Source: Nostoc sp. CHAB 5834 (GTDB taxonomy: Bacteria; Cyanobacteriota; Cyanobacteriia; Cyanobacteriales; Nostocaceae). From it: a stretch of DNA of 64,000 nt. Shown here piece after piece: positions 16,459-26,100 of this stretch (its first letter is position 1; each line of letters starts with the position of its first letter). A program made the position numbers and the translations under genes. Where the stretch lies: positions 62,001 through 126,000 of the forward strand of contig JAIVFU010000005.1 of NCBI GenBank assembly GCA_020829485.1, in the 5' to 3' direction. The notes under the pieces were generated by a model. The model was given only the letters and a program-made list of their open reading frames with translations. It was not told the origin of the DNA and did no database searches.

Positions 16459-17640
16459 TCAAATGGACTTTATTGCTGGGGATAGAAGAATTTTTTGCAA
16501 GTGGTGTTGAAAGGCATCTATGCCAAACAGAGCGATCGCTTGTTCTCGTAGCCACTCTCCATTACATCGCTGGTCATTCCCTTGAAGCATTTCTATACAA
16601 GCTGCTGCTACAGCATCAGGACTGCGGTGTGGTACTCGCCACCCTAGTTTACCATCTTGCAAAGGATCAGCTGAACCATCGTCGTCACCGGATAATACAG
16701 GCACTCCACAAGCCATTGCTTCCAGATAAACAATGCCAAAGCCTTCTTGCGAAGGCATAATATAGGCATCAGCAAGGCGGTAATGTTCCATTAATTCTTC
16801 TGTGGCAACGAAACCAGCAAATACGACGCGATCGCTCACACCTAAATATGCAGCTAGTTTAGCTAATCGGGGTTGGTCATCGCCGCGACCAATTACCAAA
16901 TATTTCACTTCTGGGAAAACTTGAGCGATTTGTGGTAATGCCCGAATTGTTACATCTACACCCTTGTAAATATCTCCTGACCATAACCGCGCTACTGTCA
17001 TTAACAACTTAGCACCAGTTAAGCCATACTTCTTTTCTAATTCTGGCTGCTTGGAACCAGGAGTAAATTTATCCCCATCAATTGCACAAGGCATCATCTG
17101 TACCATTTTCGGGTTTAGACTATTAGCAGCACAAGCGCGATCGCGGCTGTAACGACTAATTGTCCAAATTCCAGTTGCTGATGTTAGGGCGCGACGTTCT
17201 TGATTTTTGAGCGGTTCCCAGACTTCTTTACCGTAAGTTAGCACTGTGTAAGGAATCCCCAAGGGCTGGCAAAGAGTTTGTACTAATACTCCTAAGTTAA
17301 TATGACCGCAGAAAACTTGTTCTGGACGGTTTTGCAATAGACACTTAAGTAAAGCTGCTGCCATTTTTAGTCTCCCTATTTGGGAAGACTGATTTTTAAA
17401 GTAATGAAATTTTAAGTTCTTGTCTTCAAACGGATTTAAGCTATCAGGACTATCTCGCAGCAAAAAGACTTCCGCTTTGCAAACCTGGCTCAATCCTAGA
17501 TAGGCGCGAAAAATATCTTTTATATATGATTGAATACCGCCTTCGTGGGCAAAAATTTCTAAAAACACGAAGACATGATTAGTTTTTTTGTTAATTTTAT
17601 CACCTAACTTGAGGTTTTCTGTCGCTGTAGTGATATGCAT
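16459..17640 (-). CDS. Glycosyltransferase family 4
   Basis: 393 residues with a GT-B fold. The acceptor-side N-terminus has VFVFLEIFAHEGGIQSYI. The donor-binding half has RLWSGDIYKGVDVTIRAL, YLVIGRGDDQPRL and the ExxxxxxxE signature within PSQEGFGIVYLEAMACGVPV. GT4 enzymes transfer an activated sugar to lipid or polysaccharide precursors. It lies 10 bases downstream of a GDP-mannose 4,6-dehydratase-like gene and is co-transcribed with it, which suggests an exopolysaccharide or glycolipid pathway using a deoxyhexose. Confidence 0.9.
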   Translation of the reverse strand: MHITTATENLKLGDKINKKTNHVFVFLEIFAHEGGIQSYIKDIFRAYLGLSQVCKAEVFLLRDSPDSLNPFEDKNLKFHYFKNQSSQIGRLKMAAALLKCLLQNRPEQVFCGHINLGVLVQTLCQPLGIPYTVLTYGKEVWEPLKNQERRALTSATGIWTISRYSRDRACAANSLNPKMVQMMPCAIDGDKFTPGSKQPELEKKYGLTGAKLLMTVARLWSGDIYKGVDVTIRALPQIAQVFPEVKYLVIGRGDDQPRLAKLAAYLGVSDRVVFAGFVATEELMEHYRLADAYIMPSQEGFGIVYLEAMACGVPVLSGDDDGSADPLQDGKLGWRVPHRSPDAVAAACIEMLQGNDQRCNGEWLREQAIALFGIDAFQHHLQKILLSPAIKSI

Positions 17641-17650
17641 GTTAGGTTAT

Positions 17651-18664
17651 TTACACTCGCGGTAAGGGTGCGATGCCTACGGCAAGGATTTCATCCAATG
17701 CACCGCTTTTTAACCGCTCTAAATCTGTTTTTACCATTTTTTCTAAAAGTTCCTCAAAGCTCACTTGGGGTTCCCAACCAAGGTTTATTTTAGCTTTACT
17801 GGGGTTAGCTACTAATTGAAAATGCTCATCTTGTCGCAATAAGTTGGTATTTAAAACTATATGCTGTGTCCAATCCAATCCGACAGACTCAAAGGCTGCG
17901 GCAACTAACTCTCTAACACTGTGCAGTTTCCCAGTGCCTATTACATATTCTTCTGGTTCATCTACTTGCAACATTAGCCACATCGCTTCTACGTAATCCC
18001 CAGCAAAGCCCCAATCGCGTTTGGCATCTAAATTACCCATTTCTAAGGTATCAGTTAAACCCAATTTAATTGATGCAGCTGCCAAAGAAACTTTACGTGT
18101 AACAAACTGAGGTGGGCGTAGAGGAGACTCATGGTTATATAAAATTCCACTACAGGCAAATAGCCCATAGCGCTGTCTGTGATGCACCATTGTCCAGTGG
18201 GCGTGCATCTTGGCCGCAGCATAGGGATTTTTGGGGCGAAAAGGCGTTTCTTCATCTTGAGGCGAAATAAATACATCGCCAAACATTTCTGAGCTGCTGG
18301 CTTGATAAAATCTGGTAGACAAACCAACCTGTCGTACTGCTTCCAAAAGCCTGGTAGCCGTACCAGTTATTAAATCCAGGGTTCCCAATGGGTCGTTCCA
18401 AGAATCGGGTACAAAACTGGGAGCCGCCAAATTATAAATTTCTTGGGGACGCAGCTGTTCAACTGCGGTCAACAGCGCCGCATTATCCCTCAAGTCTACC
18501 GTATATATTTCTACCTGATTTGCCAGTATTCCTAGTTTTGTCAAATTAGGTTGTCGATGTGGGGGTACTAATCCTACAACTCGATAACCACGGTTGAGGA
18601 GCAAATGGCTGAGATAGGAGCCATCTTGACCAGTAATTCCTGTAATTAGGGCTGTCTTAATCAT
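17651..18664 (-). CDS. GDP-mannose 4,6-dehydratase-family NAD(P) sugar dehydratase
   Basis: 337 residues, extended SDR fold. The nucleotide-binding motif is ITGITGQDGSYLSHLLL near the N-terminus. The catalytic set is the ASSSEMFG segment and YAAAKMHAH (YxxxK). NHESPLRPPQFVTRKV and KRDWGFAGDYVEAMW match GDP-mannose 4,6-dehydratases, which make GDP-4-keto-6-deoxymannose. Some residues differ from classical Gmd, so a related dehydratase or reductase is possible. Operon with the GT4 gene downstream. Confidence 0.85.
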   Translation of the reverse strand: MIKTALITGITGQDGSYLSHLLLNRGYRVVGLVPPHRQPNLTKLGILANQVEIYTVDLRDNAALLTAVEQLRPQEIYNLAAPSFVPDSWNDPLGTLDLITGTATRLLEAVRQVGLSTRFYQASSSEMFGDVFISPQDEETPFRPKNPYAAAKMHAHWTMVHHRQRYGLFACSGILYNHESPLRPPQFVTRKVSLAAASIKLGLTDTLEMGNLDAKRDWGFAGDYVEAMWLMLQVDEPEEYVIGTGKLHSVRELVAAAFESVGLDWTQHIVLNTNLLRQDEHFQLVANPSKAKINLGWEPQVSFEELLEKMVKTDLERLKSGALDEILAVGIAPLPRV

Positions 18665-19039
18665 ATTTTGTCCCCTATTTCTTCTATCTCTTTAAGCACA
18701 AAATGGCACTTGTTGGAGAACATAAATTAAGGCTCTCAACACTGCTGACAAATCTTAACAAAAGAGCTAGTCTAACTCGAATGTTATCTTTACTGTATTC
18801 ATTAATTCTTTTTATACAACAATATTCTTTATTTTACAAAATGCTCATAATAAACAAGTAATTTTACGTAAAAAACATATTACCCCAATCCAGATAATAT
18901 TGAAAAAGGAGTATACTTTTATCAATCAAATAACTACATATTTGAGCAGATACTCCTTGCCTAGGCTACGCCTTTGCTCAAAACCCAAAATTGCTATAAG
19001 AACTATTGTTACCTTCCTTTATTTTTGACTGCTTTACTT
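18665..19039. other. Gene-free stretch
   Basis: About 375 AT-rich bases. A short dispersed-repeat core (TGCCTAGGCTACGCCTTTGC) is near 18960. No gene or strong hairpin is visible. The promoter of the gmd-like gene is expected near its right end at 18670-18750. Confidence 0.35.
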
Positions 19040-19483
19040 TTACTTTTGTGATTCTACGGAGTATTTGACGATGAGGAGGCAATTTCTACCATCTGCACCA
19101 CGCTCGTATACAACACGATCAGCCAACCGCCGCAGCAGAAACCATCCATACCCACCTACTTGCAGCGTACCTGGCTCTGGTTCTGCGATCGCATCAGGAT
19201 TGAAAGGTTTTCCATAATCCCAAATTCTAATCTCTAGTCGGTCAATCCACAGATAAATGTTAATTTCAATGGTTGTTTCTGGGGGTAAAGCATGATGAGC
19301 GTGACGAACAGCGTTGGTAAAGCCTTCTGCTAATGCTAAATTTAGGCGATCAAGTTGGGTTTTTGACCAGCCAAGTTGAGACAAATGTTGCAGACAAAAT
19401 TGCTCAAACCATTCTTGCACCTGGTTTAGGAGACTGAGTTCGCTCTTAACCGTCAGATGGTCTTGCTGCACTATGCTAAACAT
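19040..19483 (-). CDS. Anti-sigma-factor-like ATP-binding protein (RsbW/SpoIIAB HATPase)
   Basis: 147 residues from the ATG at 19483 (MFSIVQQDHLTVKSEL); the frame extends further up but without typical sequence. The GHKL ATPase motifs are the N-box LALAEGFTNAVRHAH, the G1 box IWDYGKPFNP, and GGYGWFLLRRLADRV. This family binds and may phosphorylate anti-anti-sigma factors in partner-switching stress control. No partner gene is next to it. Confidence 0.85.
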   Translation of the reverse strand: MFSIVQQDHLTVKSELSLLNQVQEWFEQFCLQHLSQLGWSKTQLDRLNLALAEGFTNAVRHAHHALPPETTIEINIYLWIDRLEIRIWDYGKPFNPDAIAEPEPGTLQVGGYGWFLLRRLADRVVYERGADGRNCLLIVKYSVESQK

Positions 19484-19756
19484 TAACTGTGACTTAAATA
19501 TAAGTAAACCCAAGTTGCTAGTTATTAAATTTTGCACTATTCGCAGAATTTCTCTGATATAGAAAAATCTAAATTGAGATATTCTATGTCCCAAAAGACA
19601 AAACATGAACGATTTTGGCATTTCGAGAATTGTAACTAGCAACTTACGTTAAGTAAGTGAAAATGTTTGTATTTGATGACTTTTGGTGATTTTAAATTTT
19701 GGAATAGCTTTTCCATCCAAAACTTCAGATCCCAGATGCAATCTGAATGATTAAAA

Positions 19757-19820
19757 TTGACGCCTGTAAATTTTTTTCAAAAGCACATCTGCATCTGCTT
19801 TTGAAACTCACAGGCGTCAA
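19757..19820. terminator. Two-tier hairpin downstream of petD
   Basis: TTGACGCCTGT (19757-19767) pairs with ACAGGCGTCAA (19810-19820). An inner stem TTTCAAAAGCA/TGCTTTTGAAA continues it. It begins 20 bases past the petD stop, so transcription termination or mRNA 3'-end protection is likely. Confidence 0.65.
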
Positions 19821-19840
19821 AGCACTTTGTGGTGACTAAT

Positions 19841-20323
19841 TTAGAATAGTCCCAAGGTCAAAGATTTATCCAATGGCAAAGCAGCACCAATACCCAGCCA
19901 CAAAGTTACAAGGGTACCAAAGAGGAACACTGTGGTTGCAACTGGACGACGGAAGGGGTTTTGGAACTTATTAACGTTCTCAATAAAGGGAACGAGGATT
20001 AGCCCCACTGGTACAGAACCCATTGCTAACACTCCTAAAAGTTTGTTAGGAAGCGATCGCAAAATCTGGAAGACTGGATACAAGTACCACTCTGGCAAAA
20101 TTTCCAATGGTGTGGCGAAAGGATTTGCTGGTTCACCGGTCATAGCGGGATCTAGCACAGCTAGAGCCACAATCGCAGCGAAGGAACCCATGATCACAAT
20201 TGGAAAGACATAAAGTAGGTCATTAGGCCAAGCGGGTTCACCATAGTAGTTGTGACCCATGCCTTTAGCTAGTTTGGCTCTTAACTGAGGATCGCTCAGG
20301 TCAGGTTTTTTCTGTGTTGACAT
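19841..20323 (-). CDS. petD: Cytochrome b6-f complex subunit IV
   Basis: 160 residues, the exact family length. It is the three-helix partner of cytochrome b6 in the thylakoid cytochrome b6f complex, forming part of the plastoquinol oxidation site. Seen: [20 protein letters not shown], the PEWY loop in [18 protein letters not shown] and [17 protein letters not shown]. It lies 256 bases downstream of petB in the same direction, the standard petBD arrangement. Confidence 0.98.
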   Translation of the reverse strand: MSTQKKPDLSDPQLRAKLAKGMGHNYYGEPAWPNDLLYVFPIVIMGSFAAIVALAVLDPAMTGEPANPFATPLEILPEWYLYPVFQILRSLPNKLLGVLAMGSVPVGLILVPFIENVNKFQNPFRRPVATTVFLFGTLVTLWLGIGAALPLDKSLTLGLF

Positions 20324-20394
20324 ATTGAAATTTGCTCTCCTGCTTAACTTAAATTAAAGCATTTGTGAAAGCTATCAGCTACTAGGCACTGTAG

Positions 20395-20437
20395 CAGGCG
20401 GCAAACAGTATTTGTCTATTTTCGGTCAGCCGCCTGG
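20395..20437. promoter_or_regulatory. Hairpin in the petB-petD spacer
   Basis: CAGGCGGC near 20395 and GCCGCCTG near 20430 are complementary around an AT-rich loop. In the 256-base spacer of a co-transcribed pair this may be a processing or partial termination site. There is no T-run. Confidence 0.4.
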
Positions 20438-20579
20438 AGGGTGTCTACAGCTTTAGCCTTCAGATACAAGTGTTTGTTTTTTGGAACTTATGTAAAATTA
20501 ATTTCTTGTGTTTCATAAGTTTAGAACAAACAACCTCATCTGAAAACTGACAAATGTTGCCGAGGGCTAATAGCTGAGA

Positions 20580-21227
20580 TTACAAAGGCCCGGAAATGCC
20601 TTGTTTGCGGATCATTAAGAAGTGAAACAGCATGAAGACTGCAATTAGCCAAGGCAGTACAAAGGTGTGTGCGCTATAATAACGAGTTAGTGTTGCTTGA
20701 CCAACACTTGAACCGCCGCGCAACAGGTCGGAAATCAGAACGCCAACCACGGGAATTGCTTCTGGTACGCCGCTAACGATTTTCACAGCCCAGTAGCCAA
20801 TTTGATCCCAAGGTAAGGAATAGCCTGTGACTCCAAAGGAAACTGTAATCACAGCTAGGATGACACCACTTATCCAGGTCAGTTCGCGGGGCTTTTTGAA
20901 ACCACCAGTCAGATAAACCCGGAAGGTGTGCAAAATCATCATCAATACCATCATGCTGGCAGACCAGCGATGGATGGAGCGAATTAGCCAACCGAAGCTT
21001 ACTTCATTCATGATGTACTCTACAGAGGAGAAAGCTTCAGTGACTGTGGGTCTGTAGTAGAACGTCATCGCAAATCCAGTGGCAAACTGGATGAGAAAGC
21101 AAACCAGGGTAATTCCACCCAAACAGTAGAAGATGTTGACGTGGGGAGGGACGTACTTACTAGTTACGTCTTCGGCGAGTGCCTGAATCTCTAGGCGTTC
21201 CTCAAACCAGTCGGAAACGTTGGCCAT
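20580..21227 (-). CDS. petB: Cytochrome b6
   Basis: 215 residues, full length. Four-helix haem protein of the b6f complex. The two b-haem ligand pairs are in [20 protein letters not shown] and in SAHTFVLPW...[10 protein letters not shown]. Cys35 (NIFYCLGG) is the expected covalent attachment site of the extra haem. Start [13 protein letters not shown]. Transcribed with petD; ctpA is divergent upstream. Confidence 0.98.
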   Translation of the reverse strand: MANVSDWFEERLEIQALAEDVTSKYVPPHVNIFYCLGGITLVCFLIQFATGFAMTFYYRPTVTEAFSSVEYIMNEVSFGWLIRSIHRWSASMMVLMMILHTFRVYLTGGFKKPRELTWISGVILAVITVSFGVTGYSLPWDQIGYWAVKIVSGVPEAIPVVGVLISDLLRGGSSVGQATLTRYYSAHTFVLPWLIAVFMLFHFLMIRKQGISGPL

Positions 21228-21753
21228 ACAATCTCAAGTTCCTAAAAGTCGGTTGCGGTTGATAAATCCCGAAGTTCTGAATCAGCGACCAAAATTCTGA
21301 TGATCTTAAGCCTCGGCATCCTGTGAGTTTGCCTTTAGGTTTTCCCGTTCGATAAAGGAAAGGGGTTGCCACAGGCTAGGGTAGCAGCAGAATTGTCTAC
21401 GGACTTCTCATAAGCCGCCGTTCAGACTTCTCTCCCAATTAGCAATTTTGGGATTTTAGTAAAGGCGAGTTTTGTTTGCTTGTCAGCTTTCAGCGTGCTA
21501 AGAGTCTTCAGAAACTTTACACTCTGTAAAGAAGGAATATATTGCGATCTCTTTACGCCCCTGCACAGAAAATGGTGGACACAAAGTAGATTTTATCCTT
21601 TGATGAGTGGATACAACGCATCAGTTGACTGAACAACTTGATGAGAGGAATGCACCACTTCTATAAAAAAAGTAACATAATCGAGAGATAGATTTCATCA
21701 ACAACAGAGCAAGTGAGCATTTATAGGCAATTTGGGTTGAGGTGGAATTGATA
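21228..21753. promoter_or_regulatory. Divergent promoter region of petB and ctpA
   Basis: About 525 bases with no convincing frame. It must hold the petBD promoter (minus strand) and the ctpA promoter (plus strand). I do not see repeats or a strong hairpin and cannot place the -10 elements with confidence. Confidence 0.4.
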
Positions 21754-22998
21754 ATGGGGTTCATGAACAAACAAGTCTTTCGGGTTGGATTTTCATTGTT
21801 AATGGCGTTTTGGGTGGCGTTGGGTACGCTCACTCAGCCAGCGATGGCTTTGACGACGGAACAAAAGCTGGTTTCGGAAGTTTGGCGAATTGTTAATCGC
21901 ACTTATCTAGATGAGACGTTTAATCATCAAAACTGGGCGGCTGTGCGGCAAAAGGTGTTAGAGAAGCCACTAACAGACTCAAATGCCAGTTATGCGGCAA
22001 TTGGGAAGATGCTCAAGAGCCTCGATGATCCTTTTACCCGCTTTTTAGATCCAGAACAGTACCGCAGCTTACAGGTTAATACTTCTGGGGAACTGACTGG
22101 AGTAGGATTACAAATTGCTCTAAATCCTGAGACTGGGAAGTTGGAAGTAGTGGCTCCCATAGCAGGTTCACCAGCAGATAAAGCGGGAATTAGACCACGC
22201 GATCGCATTCTCAAAATTGAAGGCGTTTCCACAGAAAATCTTACCCTAGATGAAGCTGCGACTAAAATGCGCGGCCCCAGTGGCAGCCTTGTTACTCTCC
22301 TCATAGAACGGGACGGAGAGGCAGAAACAGAAATTAGACTGACACGCGATCGCATTGCTCTTAACCCTGTGGTTTCAGATTTGCGTGTTTCTGCTGAAGG
22401 TACGCCCATTGGCTACCTTCGTCTTACTCAATTCAATGCCAACGCCTCAACGGAACTGGCACACGCTATTTCTAATCTAGAAAAAAAAGGCGCTGATGCC
22501 TACATTCTAGATTTACGAAATAATCCTGGGGGGTTATTACAATCAGGAATTGAAATCGCCCGTCTGTGGTTAGACTCTGGTACTATCGTCTACACTGTGA
22601 ACCGACAAGGCATTCAAGGTAGTTTTGAAGCCTTTGGGCCACCTCTGACGACCGATCCTCTGGTGATTTTGGTGAATCAAGGAACTGCCAGTGCTAGTGA
22701 AATTCTTGCTGGCGCACTCCAAGATAATGGCCGTGCCCAGTTGGTAGGCGAAACTACCTTTGGTAAGGGCTTAATTCAATCTTTATTTGAATTATCAGAT
22801 GGTTCGGGCTTGGCAGTCACAATTGCTAAGTATGAAACTCCTCAACACCGGGATATCAATAAACTAGGTATTAAGCCAGATAAAGTGATTTCCCAAGATC
22901 CAATTAACCGTGACCAGATTGGCACGGAAGCGGATCTGCAATATCAAGCAGCAGTGGAACTTTTGAAGAAAAACTCGGTTGTGGCGGGGAAGGCGTAA
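21754..22998 (+). CDS. ctpA: Carboxyl-terminal processing protease CtpA/CtpB type (S41A)
   Basis: 414 residues from the ATG at 21754; GAGGTGG at 21739-21745 supports this start over the GTG at 21742. An N-terminal signal peptide ends near QPAMA. A PDZ domain follows (SGELTGVGLQIA to VTLLIERDGEAE), then the S41 protease with the catalytic Ser in GTASASEILAGAL and Lys in GETTFGKGLIQS. Such proteases mature the D1 protein of photosystem II in the lumen; paralogues exist, so the exact one is not certain. Placement beside petBD is common in cyanobacteria. Confidence 0.93.
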   Translation: MGFMNKQVFRVGFSLLMAFWVALGTLTQPAMALTTEQKLVSEVWRIVNRTYLDETFNHQNWAAVRQKVLEKPLTDSNASYAAIGKMLKSLDDPFTRFLDPEQYRSLQVNTSGELTGVGLQIALNPETGKLEVVAPIAGSPADKAGIRPRDRILKIEGVSTENLTLDEAATKMRGPSGSLVTLLIERDGEAETEIRLTRDRIALNPVVSDLRVSAEGTPIGYLRLTQFNANASTELAHAISNLEKKGADAYILDLRNNPGGLLQSGIEIARLWLDSGTIVYTVNRQGIQGSFEAFGPPLTTDPLVILVNQGTASASEILAGALQDNGRAQLVGETTFGKGLIQSLFELSDGSGLAVTIAKYETPQHRDINKLGIKPDKVISQDPINRDQIGTEADLQYQAAVELLKKNSVVAGKA

Positions 22999-23006
22999 AA
23001 AGTTAG

Positions 23007-23028
23007 GAGACGCGATTAATCGCGTCTC
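23007..23028. terminator. Perfect palindrome downstream of ctpA
   Basis: GAGACGCGATTAATCGCGTCTC is a 22-bp palindrome that reads as two 11-base arms, given here by its halves GAGACGCGATT and AATCGCGTCTC. It begins 9 bases after the ctpA stop. Relatives with CGTCTCTAC ends follow genes at 52577-52598, 54199-54220 and 62500-62528. Confidence 0.55.
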
Positions 23029-23182
23029 TACAGAAGTATGGGAATTTTTAATTTTTAATTGGAGCTTACCCCTCCGGGGAAGCAAGCTACGCGCAGCGTC
23101 TCGTAGAGAAGCGACTTGACTCGCGCTCCACATCTAGGTCATGAAGACTCTGGGGGTTGTATTTATAAACAACAGCAAAAAT

Positions 23183-26100
23183 TTATAACGGAATTTCAAT
23201 GATAAATTCTGTCCCTTCACCCTGAACAGAGTTAAAACTTAATTTTCCACCGTGGGTTTCTTCAACGATTTGACGAGCGATCGCAAGCCCTAATCCTGTC
23301 CCTTTACCGACAGCTTTAGTCGTAAATAAATGCTCAAAAATCTTTTGTTTTACTTCTGCGGTCATTCCCTTACCATTATCAGCAATGATAATTTTTATCC
23401 AATCTTCTTCTACGGAAGTTGTAATTATAATTCGATTACCCTTAAGCTGAATATCCTCAAAGCTGTGTCCATTATTCGATTCTTCTAAAGCATCAATAGC
23501 ATTGGCTAAAATATTCATAAATACCTGATTTAATTGACCAGGGAAACATTCAATCTGAGGTAGCTTTCCATAGATTGTAACTACTTCAATCGTCGGTCGC
23601 TGTTCGTTCGCCTTCAGACGATGTTTCAAAATTAAAATCGTGCTATCAATGCCTTGATGTATATGAAATGGCACTTTATAATCTCTATCAGCACGGGAGA
23701 AAGTGCGGAGGCTAGTGCTAATATTTTTTAATCTTTCACACGCCATAGACATAGAATCAATCATCTTAGGCAAGTCTTCTAGGCTGTAATTTAAGTCAAT
23801 TTCTTCGGTATGGTCAAGAATTTCTTCGCTTTTACTGGGTAAACTTTTTTGATAAAGTCTGAGATGTTCAAAAATATCAGCAATCGTCGGTTTAGCTTGT
23901 TTGAGGCTGGCAGCAATGAAACCTAGAGGATTATTCATTTCGTGAGCTACGCCAGCAACTAAATTACCCAGTGCTGACATTTTTTCACTTTGAACTATTT
24001 GTAATTGAGCATTTTGTAGATCGATTAGGGCTTGTTGCAAATCAAGTGATTTTTGCTGCAAGGCGAGTTCTGATTGTTTGCGTAAGCGAAGCTCCTCGTA
24101 GACATCGCTAATATCTCGCATCACAACTACTGCACCTATTTTGTTACCTGAAGAGTCAATAATCGCTTGTCCACTTACTAATAAAATTCTTTTAAAACCA
24201 TGCTTCGGCGCAATTACCATTTCGGCATTTTCGACGATTTCCCCTTGCAAGGCGCGAAACAGAGGAATTTCCGTGGTTGATAGGGGTGTTTGACCATCAG
24301 GTTGATAGAGATCGAAGTGTTCTGTCCATTCTTCTGCTGGTAATGATTCTACTGGTAAGCCATGAAATTCACGAGTTGCTTTGTTAAATAGAGTCAATTT
24401 ACCACTGGCATCACAAACAACAATCCCATCGGTAATATTGTGAATAATGGCATTCAAGAACTCTCGTTCTTTGGCTAGAGATGCTTCAGCCTGTTTGCCA
24501 TCGGTAATATCAATTACCACCCCATCCCATAGAATTGCGCCATCGGCTTGTCGCTCTGGCCGAGCCGCAGATTGAATCCATTTCATGGTTCCTGAAGGCA
24601 GGATAATGCGCCATTCTTGCTCAAATGGTGTGAGATTTTGGGCAGAGTAGGCGATCGCTTGGGCAATCGCTGGTTCATCGTCAGGATGATGCATGGCGTA
24701 AAGGCTATGCGTCCCTGCCATCACTGACTCTGGCTCTAACCCATATAAATCGAAACAGCCAGAGCTAACATAAGGTGTTGAAGTTGAACCGTCGGCCGCC
24801 AAACGGAATTGGTACACCATACCAGGAATATTATTCGCCAAATTTTGGAAGCGGGTTTCACTAGCCTGCAATTTTGCTAGAGATTGTGTTAACTGTTGAG
24901 CAGAGTTCTGGGAATTGCGATAAAGTCGGGCATTTTCCAAAGAAATTGCAGCTTGAGCGCAAAGTAATTTTAGTAGTTCGATGCGATCGCTTGTAAAGGC
25001 TCCGGTTGCCAAATTGTTTTCTAGATACAATATGCCCAGCAACTTTCCCTGATGCAAAATCGGGCAGCACAAGATACTTTTAGGCTGCTGTTGTTGAATA
25101 TACGGATCATTAATTAATTGCGGATGCACTGTGGCATCAATAATAACTTTTGGTTGTAAGCTGCGTTTGATGGTATTAATTAAACCAACTGGCACATCAA
25201 CAGAGTCTTCAACAGACTGTGGGTTGAGCAACATTGGGTAAAAATCGACTTTAGCAGCCTTTTTCTGTCCACCCCTCAGGGAAAGCTGTGCTAACGCCTG
25301 AATTAGCAAACGATCTGACTCTAAAAGCATGAACACACACTTATCGGCTCCCGCATTTTCAATGACAATATGCAGTAATGCTGAGAGCAGTTTTTCGAGT
25401 TCGATTTCGCCAGAAAGAGTTTGATAAGCTTTGAGAATGGCAGCTAAATCTAAAGCAACAGAGACGCTACTACTACTGGAAGTGGCGGAACTAGTGGATG
25501 TGACACTCCCCAATGTGAAGATAGTTTCGTGAGTGGAGAGGGGAGAACGGGTTTGCTCAAGGATGGGAGCAAGGAGTTGGGGATAGCGTCGTTCCAAGTC
25601 GGCGACTTTGGCTTTAGCGCCCCAACGAGCATAGCCATAGTAGGCTTCAATCAGGTATTCCCCAGCTATGCGCTGTTTGCCCCAATCGAGGTAAAATTTG
25701 GCGGCTAATTCGTTTGCTAATGCTTCTTCGTGGATATAACCGTTTTCTTTGGCTGCGGTGATGGCGCGATCGTACAAATCTATTGCGTTAGCTTTTTCAC
25801 CTAGAACTCGAAACCGTTCTGCGGCAACTAGCGCCCAGCGTTGAGCCTGATTGCTGGGTGCATAAGATGCCCACTCCTGAAGTTTTTCCTGATGAACAGA
25901 GACTCGATCTAGAATAGCTGCTTGCTCTGTCTCGCTGGCAGTTGGATAAATCGCTAATCGCAGCAGCGCATCATAGAATGAAAAGAGTGGAACATGCATC
26001 AGTCCTGCTGCTGCGCCCAAATACTGTTCTGTCAAACGGGCATTTAAGAGCGCTTGTTCATAGTGATGGAACAGATAGGAAAGGAGCAGTTTATTGAAGT